From the NCBI GenBank assembly GCA_003151315.1, contig PLXF01000108.1, forward strand, positions 1,427 through 7,021: 5,595 nucleotides of DNA. The letters run 5' to 3'. The notes beneath the pieces are model-generated. The model was not told the origin of the DNA. It was given only the letters and a program-made list of their open reading frames with translations, and made no database searches. The translations under genes were made by a program, and so were the position numbers. Shown here in pieces: positions 1 through 5,595 of this stretch. Source of the DNA: Parachlamydiales bacterium. Lineage in GTDB: Bacteria; Chlamydiota; Chlamydiia; Chlamydiales; SM23-39. The stretch's first letter is position 1, and each line of letters begins with the position of its first letter.

Positions 1-36
1 TTTCACGCAGCTCAAATTCCAAGTTATTGGCCGATT

Positions 37-1284
37 ATGGTATATATTCTTGTTTTTTTTCTCCTTTTTCTAATCCTCCTCTCGGGGTACTTTTCGGCTG
101 CGGAAACGGCCCTTTTTTCCCTCTCTCCACTGACCCTAAGATCGTACCGCCTGAGCGCAAATCCCCGCTTACACCTCATCGCCCGATTAATGGATAGTCC
201 GCGCCAAATTTTAGTGACCCTGATGATCTTGCATATTGTAGCCAATATCCTCGTGCAAAACGTCGTCTCTTCCCTTTTTTCCGATTACGCGGATTGGACT
301 CTTAAAGTGGGGGTTCCTCTAGCTCTTACTTTGATTTTTGGAGATGTATTGCCGAAGTCGGTAGCGATGCCCTACAACGGAAAAATTGCCTACTGGATTG
401 CCCCCACAATTGAAAAAGTCTCCCACTGGATGGGTCCGGTCCGGGAAATTTTAACTTGGACCACCACCTACATTACCCGCGTCCTTTTTTTCTTCCTGCA
501 AGAGGAGAGAGAAGTGTCTCCCGAAGAGCTCAAACACGTATTAAAGACATCCCAACAATCGGGTGTACTAGTGCGAGAAGAGGCCGATTTGATCGAGGGG
601 ATGCTCGATTTGCAAAAAGCGTTAGTGAAAGAACGGATGCGCCCCCGAGAGGAGATCCTTTTTTACGATGTAGAGCAGCCCCTTACGCAATTAAATCATC
701 TCTTTTCTAACCTCGAAATTACACGAGTGCCCCTTTGCGATGGTAGTTTAGAAAATGTCCTAGGAATTTTGTCGACGCGCCTCTATTTTTTCCTTCAACA
801 ACAGATCCAAGCCCCTTCAGATCTTCTGCCCCACCTTAAAAAGCCCTACTATGTCCCCGAGACGATGAAGTGTTGGACTTTACTGCAGACTCTTAGGGAG
901 AAGGGGGAGAGCATAGCCCTTGTCGTCGATGAATACGGGTCGATCTCTGGCTTAATTACCCAAGAAGATCTTATTGAAGGGGTCGTGGGAGAGATAACCG
1001 ATCGGCGCGACGTGAAAAGTTTATACACCCGTTCGGGTCCCGATGTTATCATTGCGAGTGGAAAGTTGGAGCTTACCGAATTTGAGGAGATTTTTGGGAT
1101 CCCTTTAACGACAAAAGAAAATGTCGTTACTCTGGGAGGATGGCTGATTGAGCAACTTGCCGATATTCCCACTGCAGGTACTAAATATGCGACTGATCAG
1201 TTCCTCTTTTATGTGTTAGCAGCCGACCCGAATCGGATTCGGCGCGTCTATGTACGTTGCCTGAAATCTCGGGAGATGCGATGA
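37..1284 (+). CDS. CNNM/CBS-domain membrane protein (CorC/HlyC family), first of a tandem pair
   Basis: Probable inner-membrane protein of the CorC/HlyC ('hemolysin-like') family, whose members are tied to Mg2+ or other divalent cation transport. Despite the old name, haemolysis is not implied. Seen in the 415 residues: a hydrophobic N-terminal segment (about 2-15) runs into the CNNM signature GYFSAAETALFSLS (17-30). A second hydrophobic block carries Asn70, and a third ends in GDVLPKS (102-108), matching the family's GE-x-x-PK signature with Asp for Glu. A CBS pair spans about 200-322, with VVDEYG at 296-301 and TQEDLIEGVVGEI at 308-320. A transporter-associated (CorC_HlyC) domain fills about 335-410. 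The length is normal. The frame is open to the left window edge, but there is no ATG, GTG or TTG upstream of 37, and Met1 sits where family members usually begin. No clear Shine-Dalgarno precedes it. The stop overlaps the next gene's start (ATGA). Orthologue of C. trachomatis CT256, from recollection of gene order. Confidence 0.9.
   Translation: MVYILVFFLLFLILLSGYFSAAETALFSLSPLTLRSYRLSANPRLHLIARLMDSPRQILVTLMILHIVANILVQNVVSSLFSDYADWTLKVGVPLALTLIFGDVLPKSVAMPYNGKIAYWIAPTIEKVSHWMGPVREILTWTTTYITRVLFFFLQEEREVSPEELKHVLKTSQQSGVLVREEADLIEGMLDLQKALVKERMRPREEILFYDVEQPLTQLNHLFSNLEITRVPLCDGSLENVLGILSTRLYFFLQQQIQAPSDLLPHLKKPYYVPETMKCWTLLQTLREKGESIALVVDEYGSISGLITQEDLIEGVVGEITDRRDVKSLYTRSGPDVIIASGKLELTEFEEIFGIPLTTKENVVTLGGWLIEQLADIPTAGTKYATDQFLFYVLAADPNRIRRVYVRCLKSREMR
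1271..1275 (+). promoter_or_regulatory. Shine-Dalgarno site deciding the start of the second CNNM/CBS gene
   Basis: GGGAG lies five bases before the ATG at 1281, inside the last codons of the upstream gene. It supports the ATG, with its 4-base ATGA overlap, over the TTG eight codons earlier, and suggests translational coupling of the pair. Confidence 0.7.
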
Positions 1285-2486
1285 GCGATTGGGTCGGTTT
1301 TTTATTGTTAACCCTTTTTGCTGTAGCCACTCAAGGGCTCTTTGCTCTGTTTGAAATGGCTTCTGTCTCCTTTAATCGGGTCCGGCTCCAATATTATGTA
1401 AGCCTGGGATCCAAGAGGGCGATATGGCTCAAATATCTCCTGGAGCGCCCCTCTCGTCTATTCGGCACGACCATTATCGGAATTAATTTCGCGTTGCAGA
1501 TCGGGTCTGAATCGTCTCGCCGATTTTACGAATCGATCCACCTCGATCCCGACTGGGCTCCCCTTTCTCAGGTTTTTCTCGCTGTGGTGATTGGGGAGCT
1601 CTCTCCTATGTTTGCGGGGAGACGCCATCCCGAACAGATCGCGATGGCCCTCTCCCCTTTGATGGTTTTGATCACTCGCATTTTAAGTCCCGTGATTTGG
1701 GCTTTTGAAGCCTTTTCCCATTTAGTACACCGTTTGTTTGGTAAAATGCCTGAGAGTTCTCTCTATCTATCCCGCGAAGAGGTCAAAGTGGCTTTTGAAG
1801 ATCGAGGAGAGCGGGAAAATGAATTCAACACGATGGTATCACGCGTATTTAAGATTAAAAGTCTCAGGGCTTCAGAAGTGATGATGCCCTTGTCTACCGT
1901 CTCGATGGTCCCTTCGAGTGCCTTTATTTCCGATGTCAAAAGGCAAATGGCCGATCGCTATGTGCCTCTTCTCCCCATTTATCACCGGACAGCGAATAAC
2001 ATTGTCGCTATTATCTATATTCGGGATCTCCTTAATAAGCCCGATCAAACTCTTGTCATTGAACTATCGCGTCCTCCCTGGTTCATCACTCAAGATGCCT
2101 CTGTGATTCAAATTCTCGACCAATTCCGGAGAAACAACCAAAGCTTAGCGATTGTTTTAAACCCATTAGGTCAGGCGAGCGGAATTATTACATTAGATCA
2201 GATCCTCGACCAGATTTTAGGCGAAGAAAAGTTAGCCGAATCGATAGAGCCGCGGATGTATATAGAGCGAACCTTGCTGGGGACAATGGAGGTGGCTGAA
2301 TTCAATGCCCAATTCCAAGCCAATCTCCCCTACACGAGTGGAGATACCCTGAATGATTTAATTGTGGAAGAGTTGGGACACCCTCCAGTCAAAGGAGAGG
2401 TAATTCACATAGGTGAATATGTTTTCACCGTCTTAGAACCGACTTTGCGAGGCGTTAAAAGCATCTCGGTTCACAGCGAGGAATAG
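1281..2486 (+). CDS. CNNM/CBS-domain membrane protein (CorC/HlyC family), divergent second paralogue
   Basis: Second CorC/HlyC-type membrane protein, 401 residues, probably working with the preceding paralogue. The ATG at 1281 is preferred over a TTG at 1257 because GGGAG (1271-1275) lies five bases upstream and the ATG forms the ATGA overlap with the previous stop. The order is the same: CNNM region (about 1-155) with LFALFEMASVSFNRVRL at 20-36, GIN at 67-69 and GELSPMF at 105-111; CBS pair (about 190-315); transporter-associated domain (about 328-398). Key positions are degenerate. The small Ser/Gly residues before the conserved Glu (E25) are replaced by Leu/Ala/Phe, the PK lysine after GE is Met110, and the second CBS repeat has NPLG (294-297) where VVDEYG is usual. 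The fold is clearly kept, so this looks like a specialised or regulatory partner rather than a decaying gene: the frame is intact and domain spacing normal. Probable counterpart of C. trachomatis CT257. Transport activity is inference. Confidence 0.9.
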   Translation: MSDWVGFLLLTLFAVATQGLFALFEMASVSFNRVRLQYYVSLGSKRAIWLKYLLERPSRLFGTTIIGINFALQIGSESSRRFYESIHLDPDWAPLSQVFLAVVIGELSPMFAGRRHPEQIAMALSPLMVLITRILSPVIWAFEAFSHLVHRLFGKMPESSLYLSREEVKVAFEDRGERENEFNTMVSRVFKIKSLRASEVMMPLSTVSMVPSSAFISDVKRQMADRYVPLLPIYHRTANNIVAIIYIRDLLNKPDQTLVIELSRPPWFITQDASVIQILDQFRRNNQSLAIVLNPLGQASGIITLDQILDQILGEEKLAESIEPRMYIERTLLGTMEVAEFNAQFQANLPYTSGDTLNDLIVEELGHPPVKGEVIHIGEYVFTVLEPTLRGVKSISVHSEE

Positions 2487-2515
2487 ATTCTCCGCTCCAG
2501 TGCTGAGCTGCCCGT
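2487..2515. other. Short convergent intergenic gap, no clear terminator
   Basis: The gap separates the ends of two convergent genes. The only self-complementarity is GCTC (2494-2497) with GAGC (2505-2508), a 4-base stem with a 7-base loop. No adjacent T tract follows on either strand, so an intrinsic terminator cannot be supported. Transcripts from both sides may run into each other here. Confidence 0.6.
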
Positions 2516-3619
2516 TTAAATAAGATCGGGGTGATCGTTTTGAATTTGTGTTATTATTGCTTTAAGTTGATTGAATGCAGACATATCTAGGTCTTCAGGA
2601 GAAGAGGAAGCAAGGCTCCCTTCTGTATAGGAATCGATGTTCTCGAGATGTTTTTGTATTTGGTTATTTAATGTTTTTGATTTGTTTCGTAATTTTATAG
2701 TATTGGTTATCCTTGCTTGCGTTTTTTTAGTTGAACGATAAGTTGTGGCCCAAGAGCTGTTTGCTAATGCGGGATTATTATAGTTGTCGTCGAAATCCTT
2801 ATTTTCAAAAAAGGCTTCCTCTTCTGGAGAAAGACATTTTTCGTCGATAACCTTTTTTATTAAGTCGTATGCTTTAAACAGTAATTTTTCCTCTGTTAGC
2901 GAAAAATAGTCCTTATTTTTAGAAATAGTATTAAAAAAGGTTGTGTTTTGTGAGCGGGTTGCTTTTTCCTGATAAGTGTAGGAATATTGATATCTATTTC
3001 TATCTCGCCAAATTTGAGAAGGGAGCATACAAGAGGCGATATAGTTTAAGCAATCTTCCATCCAAAGATATCTTAAATGAGGGGTATTAATCATCCAGGT
3101 TTTGGCGATTAGGGATGAAAAGCGACGAGAGTCTAGAGGATCTACTATTGCGGTGAGGTTAGCTAAAATGGATAAGACGGTTGCAACGGGTTGAGTGGCC
3201 AGTTTAATTAGCGAGGTAACTAAATGATAGAGGCTATATCGAGCTACTTGTGCGCATAAATAGAAATTGCCAGGGGGGCTGCGAGAAATTTTCCGATCCC
3301 CCTGATCCAGATTTTTAACAAATTCGCGTTTGGCCGCTTTCCAGGCCTTTAATCCCTCTTGATAACCTGAATGCCAAGCCCAGCATCCGCTTAAGATATA
3401 AATAGTGCGGGCTATCATCTTAATGGGGAGCCCGACAGTGCAATTCCATAGTCCCTCTTGGAGCATGACTTTCCGAATTTCTCTATCCGTTGTGTTGCAT
3501 ATCGTCCCATATTCGTCGCCTGAACTACTATGGACGGCAATCCGTTTCCCATCTTTATAGGTTATAGCCCATTGAGATCCGAAACAGGAGGTGGTGATAT
3601 GTGTGGGGGAAATAGCCAT
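2516..3619 (-). CDS. Hypothetical protein, possible lineage-specific chlamydial protein
   Basis: I do not recognise this 367-residue protein. Seen: the N-terminal part (1-55) is mixed and lacks a classical signal peptide. There are two moderately hydrophobic stretches, about 62-82 (contains IYILSGCWAW) and about 128-159 (contains VATVLSILANLTAIV), which could be membrane-associated helices but are broken by charged or polar residues. Several Cys and Trp residues lie between 12 and 204. DPLDSRRFSSL (160-170) precedes a Trp/Cys/Tyr-rich segment (175-216). From about 217 the protein is polar, Lys/Asn/Ser-rich and probably helical or partly disordered, ending in an acidic, Ser-rich tail. The start is the first in-frame ATG after a good -10 box. 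The ribosome site is weak (AAAGAG, 11 bases upstream). The 3' half is much more AT-rich than the 5' half and the neighbours. It is downstream of the desulfurase on the same strand, with its own likely promoter. A secreted or inclusion-associated role is possible in such hosts, but nothing here proves it. Confidence 0.75.
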   Translation of the reverse strand: MAISPTHITTSCFGSQWAITYKDGKRIAVHSSSGDEYGTICNTTDREIRKVMLQEGLWNCTVGLPIKMIARTIYILSGCWAWHSGYQEGLKAWKAAKREFVKNLDQGDRKISRSPPGNFYLCAQVARYSLYHLVTSLIKLATQPVATVLSILANLTAIVDPLDSRRFSSLIAKTWMINTPHLRYLWMEDCLNYIASCMLPSQIWRDRNRYQYSYTYQEKATRSQNTTFFNTISKNKDYFSLTEEKLLFKAYDLIKKVIDEKCLSPEEEAFFENKDFDDNYNNPALANSSWATTYRSTKKTQARITNTIKLRNKSKTLNNQIQKHLENIDSYTEGSLASSSPEDLDMSAFNQLKAIITQIQNDHPDLI

Positions 3620-3653
3620 ATAATGTAGCGCTCTTTTTGTTTATTACATTATA
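3619..3653. repeat. Perfect 9-base inverted repeat over the -10 box and start codon
   Basis: The arms are TATAATGTA at 3619-3627 and TACATTATA at 3645-3653 on the plus strand, separated by 17 bases. Read on the minus strand, one arm begins with the TATAAT -10 box and the other ends on the A of the ATG of the hypothetical gene. The promoter-proximal arm would lie upstream of the predicted transcript start, so an RNA hairpin is unlikely and a DNA operator is the better reading. Arm centres are 26 bases apart, about two and a half helical turns. Confidence 0.5.
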
Positions 3654-3677
3654 GCAAAAATTATGCATTAATTTAAA
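3648..3677 (-). promoter_or_regulatory. Predicted sigma70-type promoter for the hypothetical gene
   Basis: On the minus strand a perfect TATAAT lies at 3653-3648. With an 18-base spacer, TTTAAA at 3677-3672 matches the -35 consensus at four of six positions. Initiation about seven bases past the -10 would be near 3641, giving a leader of about 21 bases before the ATG at 3619. The region is strongly AT-rich, which raises the chance of a random match, but the position is right. Confidence 0.5.
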
Positions 3678-3681
3678 TTAA
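3668..3681. repeat. 14-base perfect A/T palindrome at the desulfurase stop codon
   Basis: TTAATTTAAATTAA is fully self-complementary and overlaps both the TAA stop of the desulfurase gene and the proposed -35 region of the next gene. It has only A and T, so a hairpin would be weak. It could be a protein site or simply AT-rich coincidence. Confidence 0.35.
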
Positions 3682-4808
3682 AAAGAATTGTTATTACAAA
3701 TATAGTGGATTATTTTAACAAATTGATTAATTTCTTCTTTTGTATTTAATCGACTTAATGAAATGCGGATGGAAGAACGGGCTATTTTCCGGTCGATTCC
3801 CATTTGGGTTAATACTCTAGAGGGCTCCAAAGCCCCTGAGGCACAGGCAGATCCGTGACTGACGGCGATTCCGGCGAGATCTAGATGCATTAGGAGCGAC
3901 TCTCCGTCTATACCGGGAAACGCCATACATACCGTATTTGATACGCGAGGACCTTGGCCATTGATTAAAGTAGTAGGAATTTTTTTACAAATTTCCTCTT
4001 CTAAGTACATTCGGAGTTCTAACAGTTCTTTTTCGATCTGTTGATCCTTTTCGGCCAGGATAGCTATCGCTTCTGCCAGCCCTAAAATGCCCGAGAGGTT
4101 CTCGGTCCCCCCCCTTTTTTGAAACTCCTGAGATCCTCCCGTTAATTGGGGGTGGATTTTGCATGTAGAACGGAGGATGAGGGCTCCAATCCCTTTAGGT
4201 GCGTGGAATTTATGCCCTGAAAGGCTCAGCGCTGTGACCCCTTTGGGTAATTTGCCAGTGGGGAGGGACTCTTTACCTATTAGGGCTACGGCGTCGATAA
4301 AGAGGGGGATCTGGTGTTTTTCGGCTATCGAAGCGATAGCCTCTAGGTCGATTTTCACTCCGGTTTCTGAATTCACTGCCGAGAAGATTAGAGCTCGTGT
4401 ATGGGGTCTGATCGCTTGCTCAATCAATTCAGGACGAGGAGCTCCCCAAAGACCGCAGGGGATGTAGTCGACCGTCCAGCCTTGAGCCTCTAGAAGTTTG
4501 ACCGTGTTGTAAATCGAAGAATGCTCGAGGGCTGTCGTGATTAGATGTCCCTTAGTTGAGGAGAACCCTCGGAGCATTAAATTATTCGATTCGGTAGCTC
4601 CTGAGGTGAAGATTACCTCTTCGGGTTTTACCCCAAAGTAGCTAGAAACAGTTTGACGGGATCGAGTTAAGAGCGCTTTGGCCCTTTGCCCGAAGGAATG
4701 GACGCTCGAGGGGTTAGCTGGAGGTCCTTTCAGATCTTCCAACATCGCCTCTAGCACCCTCGGATCGAGAGCCGTTGTCGAGTTGTTGTCTAAAAAGATT
4801 TTCTCCAT
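3678..4808 (-). CDS. nifS: NifS/IscS-like cysteine desulfurase (PLP-dependent, class V aminotransferase fold)
   Basis: Cytoplasmic PLP enzyme that takes sulfur from L-cysteine as an enzyme persulfide, releasing alanine, for Fe-S cluster assembly or tRNA thiolation. The 376 residues start at the ATG at 4808, not the GTG at 4820, because AGGA lies close upstream of that ATG. Seen: FLDNNSTT (5-12), NPSSVH (32-37), the PLP-phosphate loop TSGATESNN (68-76), EH at 95-96 (IscS His104 equivalent), NSETG (146-150), Asp172, SGHK with the Schiff-base Lys200, RGGTEN (232-237), and the persulfide loop GSACASGALEPS with Cys322. Length is typical. One oddity: DAVA at 172-175 has Ala175 where IscS has Gln183, which contacts the PLP ring oxygen. 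There is no NifU/IscU scaffold gene next to it. It starts inside the 3' end of the phosphatase gene (95-base overlap), implying co-transcription and coupling. Same linkage as C. trachomatis CT258, from recollection. The physiological sulfur acceptor is unknown. Confidence 0.93.
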   Translation of the reverse strand: MEKIFLDNNSTTALDPRVLEAMLEDLKGPPANPSSVHSFGQRAKALLTRSRQTVSSYFGVKPEEVIFTSGATESNNLMLRGFSSTKGHLITTALEHSSIYNTVKLLEAQGWTVDYIPCGLWGAPRPELIEQAIRPHTRALIFSAVNSETGVKIDLEAIASIAEKHQIPLFIDAVALIGKESLPTGKLPKGVTALSLSGHKFHAPKGIGALILRSTCKIHPQLTGGSQEFQKRGGTENLSGILGLAEAIAILAEKDQQIEKELLELRMYLEEEICKKIPTTLINGQGPRVSNTVCMAFPGIDGESLLMHLDLAGIAVSHGSACASGALEPSRVLTQMGIDRKIARSSIRISLSRLNTKEEINQFVKIIHYICNNNSF

Positions 4809-5544
4809 TCTTATCCTCACGCTGGATCATTAAGACAGTAATATTATCATGGCTTCCTTTAATTTTCGCCATTTGAATAAGTTCTATAGCCGCTTTTTCT
4901 AAAGAGGGGGATTGTAATAAAATTTCTTTGATCTCCTCGTCGGAGAGGACGTCGGTTAATCCGTCCGAGCAGAGAAAGTAGAGATCGCCCGGCTCATAAG
5001 GGGATATGGCTACTTCAGGGTTCGCTTTAGGTTGCGTTCCAATCGCGCGGGTAATTACGTTTTTGTAGGGATAGGGAGTTTCGCACTCTTGCGCTTTTTT
5101 TCCCATGGCTTCCCATTTAGCTAAAAGCGAATGGTCTTCGGTTAGTCGTTCAAGACGATCTTTTCGGAGTCGATAGACGCGACTATCGCCCACGTGTGCA
5201 TAGATAACCGCCTCTTGGGTCCAACATAAACAACACAAAGTTGTCCCCATGCCGGCAAAAGCGCGATATTCGCGACTCATCCGGTAGACCCATTGGTTGG
5301 ACAGCTCGATCGCCTCTTTCAGCCGCCTTGCGATGCTATCCGAGGAGTGTTCGGCCCGTATAATCTGCGCAATTTTATTGGTTAAGGAATCGATGGTCTC
5401 TTTGGCCGCGGTCTCTCCTGCTTGGTGTCCTCCCATTCCATCGGCCAGGGCAAAAAATCCGATTTCAGGTTTCGCAGCCCAAACATCTTCATTGTTGGGG
5501 CGGACGGGTCCAATATCAGAAAGGCCAAATGATTCAAATTTCAT
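4714..5544 (-). CDS. cppA: PP2C-type Ser/Thr protein phosphatase (CppA-like)
   Basis: Metal-dependent (Mn2+/Mg2+) PPM-family phosphatase, cytoplasmic, expected to oppose the chlamydial Pkn-type Ser/Thr kinases. C. trachomatis CT259/CTL0511 was named CppA, and this is its apparent orthologue by content and gene order. Seen across 276 residues: SDIGPVRPNNED (9-20, with phosphate-binding-type Arg15 and acidic E19/D20), ADGMGGH (34-40), GMGTT (98-102), HVGDSRVY (117-124, Asp120), LTEDHSL (134-140), TRAIGT (165-170), CSDGLTD (192-198, Asp194) and HDNITVL (232-238, Asp233). All metal ligands are kept, so it should be active. There is no membrane segment or sensor domain. The PP2C core ends near residue 241; the last 30 or so residues are a charged tail encoded wholly within the overlap with the desulfurase gene. 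AAAGG lies 11 bases before the ATG, a long spacing. It is the first gene of the minus-strand group in this window; no promoter could be firmly placed in the 51 bases upstream. Confidence 0.93.
   Translation of the reverse strand: MKFESFGLSDIGPVRPNNEDVWAAKPEIGFFALADGMGGHQAGETAAKETIDSLTNKIAQIIRAEHSSDSIARRLKEAIELSNQWVYRMSREYRAFAGMGTTLCCLCWTQEAVIYAHVGDSRVYRLRKDRLERLTEDHSLLAKWEAMGKKAQECETPYPYKNVITRAIGTQPKANPEVAISPYEPGDLYFLCSDGLTDVLSDEEIKEILLQSPSLEKAAIELIQMAKIKGSHDNITVLMIQREDKNGENLFRQQLDNGSRSEGARGDVGRSERTSS
4814..4818 (-). promoter_or_regulatory. Shine-Dalgarno site deciding the desulfurase start
   Basis: On the minus strand GAGGA (4818-4814) is followed by five bases and then the ATG at 4808. This spacing favours the ATG over the GTG at 4820, which the site partly overlaps. 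The site lies inside the phosphatase coding sequence. Confidence 0.65.
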
Positions 5545-5595
5545 AAAACAAATAACCTTTCATCTATACTCAACGTGATTCAAAAGTTGATTTTT
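5545..5595 (-). other. Upstream region of the phosphatase gene, window edge
   Basis: These 51 AT-rich bases should hold the ribosome site and at least part of the promoter. A weak AAAGG is seen at 5560-5556. TATAGA at 5568-5563 resembles a -10 box but has no matching -35 at normal spacing, and it would start transcription at about the ribosome site. TCAAC (5570-5574) and GTTGA (5586-5590) form a short inverted repeat. Nothing here is firm. Confidence 0.3.

Noticed and set aside
849..1172. Open frame of 107 codons on the minus strand opposite the first CNNM/CBS gene
   Set aside because: It lies wholly antisense to the CBS and C-terminal domains, with Ser/Pro-rich low-complexity translation typical of a shadow frame.
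1257..1280. Earlier TTG start for the second CNNM/CBS protein
   Set aside because: It adds eight polar residues before the hydrophobic N-terminus and has no ribosome site, whereas the ATG at 1281 has GGGAG at ideal spacing.
2494..2508. Possible bidirectional terminator between the convergent genes
   Set aside because: It is only a 4-base stem with no T tract on either strand, too weak to call.
4159..4467. Open frame of 102 codons on the plus strand opposite the desulfurase gene
   Set aside because: It is antisense to a strongly conserved enzyme, resembles no family, and has no ribosome site or promoter that I can see. It is a shadow frame.
4809..4820. GTG start four codons upstream of the desulfurase ATG
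   Set aside because: It partly overlaps the Shine-Dalgarno that serves the ATG, and NifS-like proteins typically begin right before the F-L-D-N-N segment.
5530..5584. Direct repeat TGATTCAAA at 5530-5538 and 5576-5584
   Set aside because: The first copy lies in the phosphatase coding sequence, and a 9-base match within AT-rich DNA is easily chance.
5570..5595. TCAAC/GTTGA inverted repeat followed by TTTTT at the right edge, as a plus-strand terminator
   Set aside because: The stem is only 5 bases with an 11-base loop and low GC, the window ends at once, and no plus-strand gene in the window leads into it.

Overview
The window looks like a chromosomal segment from a member of the Chlamydiota, probably an environmental or 'Chlamydia-like' lineage rather than Chlamydia itself. 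This rests on protein content and gene order. Two tandem CNNM/CBS-domain membrane proteins, a NifS-like cysteine desulfurase and a small stand-alone PP2C phosphatase form the same cluster I recall from Chlamydia trachomatis (CT256-CT257-CT258-CT259). Hand-counted lines in the conserved genes run at about 45-53% GC. No species is claimed.

Layout: positions 37-2486 hold two plus-strand genes joined by an ATGA stop/start overlap. Both encode CorC/HlyC-type membrane proteins, made of an N-terminal CNNM transmembrane domain, a CBS pair and a C-terminal transporter-associated domain. Positions 2516-5544 hold three minus-strand genes, read from right to left: a PP2C phosphatase (4714-5544), a cysteine desulfurase (3678-4808, starting inside the phosphatase gene) and an unrecognised 367-residue protein (2516-3619). 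The plus and minus groups converge at a 29-base gap with no convincing terminator. There is no gene-free stretch over 300 bases, and I see no RNA gene, CRISPR array, insertion sequence or origin.

How the genes fit together: the two CNNM/CBS proteins are probably divergent partners in one membrane assembly, likely linked to Mg2+ or other divalent cation handling. The phosphatase and desulfurase are co-transcribed and translationally overlapped. Their linkage looks historical rather than clearly functional: one reverses Ser/Thr phosphorylation, the other mobilises sulfur from cysteine.

The part that does not fit the conserved block is the unrecognised gene at 2516-3619. It appears to lie between the desulfurase and the second CNNM/CBS gene, where I recall no gene in C. 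trachomatis. It has its own likely promoter. A perfect 9-base inverted repeat has one arm on that promoter's -10 box and the other ending at the start codon. The gene's 3' half is strikingly AT-rich (about 32% GC in the lines counted) while its 5' half matches the neighbours (about 47%). It is the best candidate here for a lineage-specific, separately regulated gene. No complete new multi-gene system is evident.
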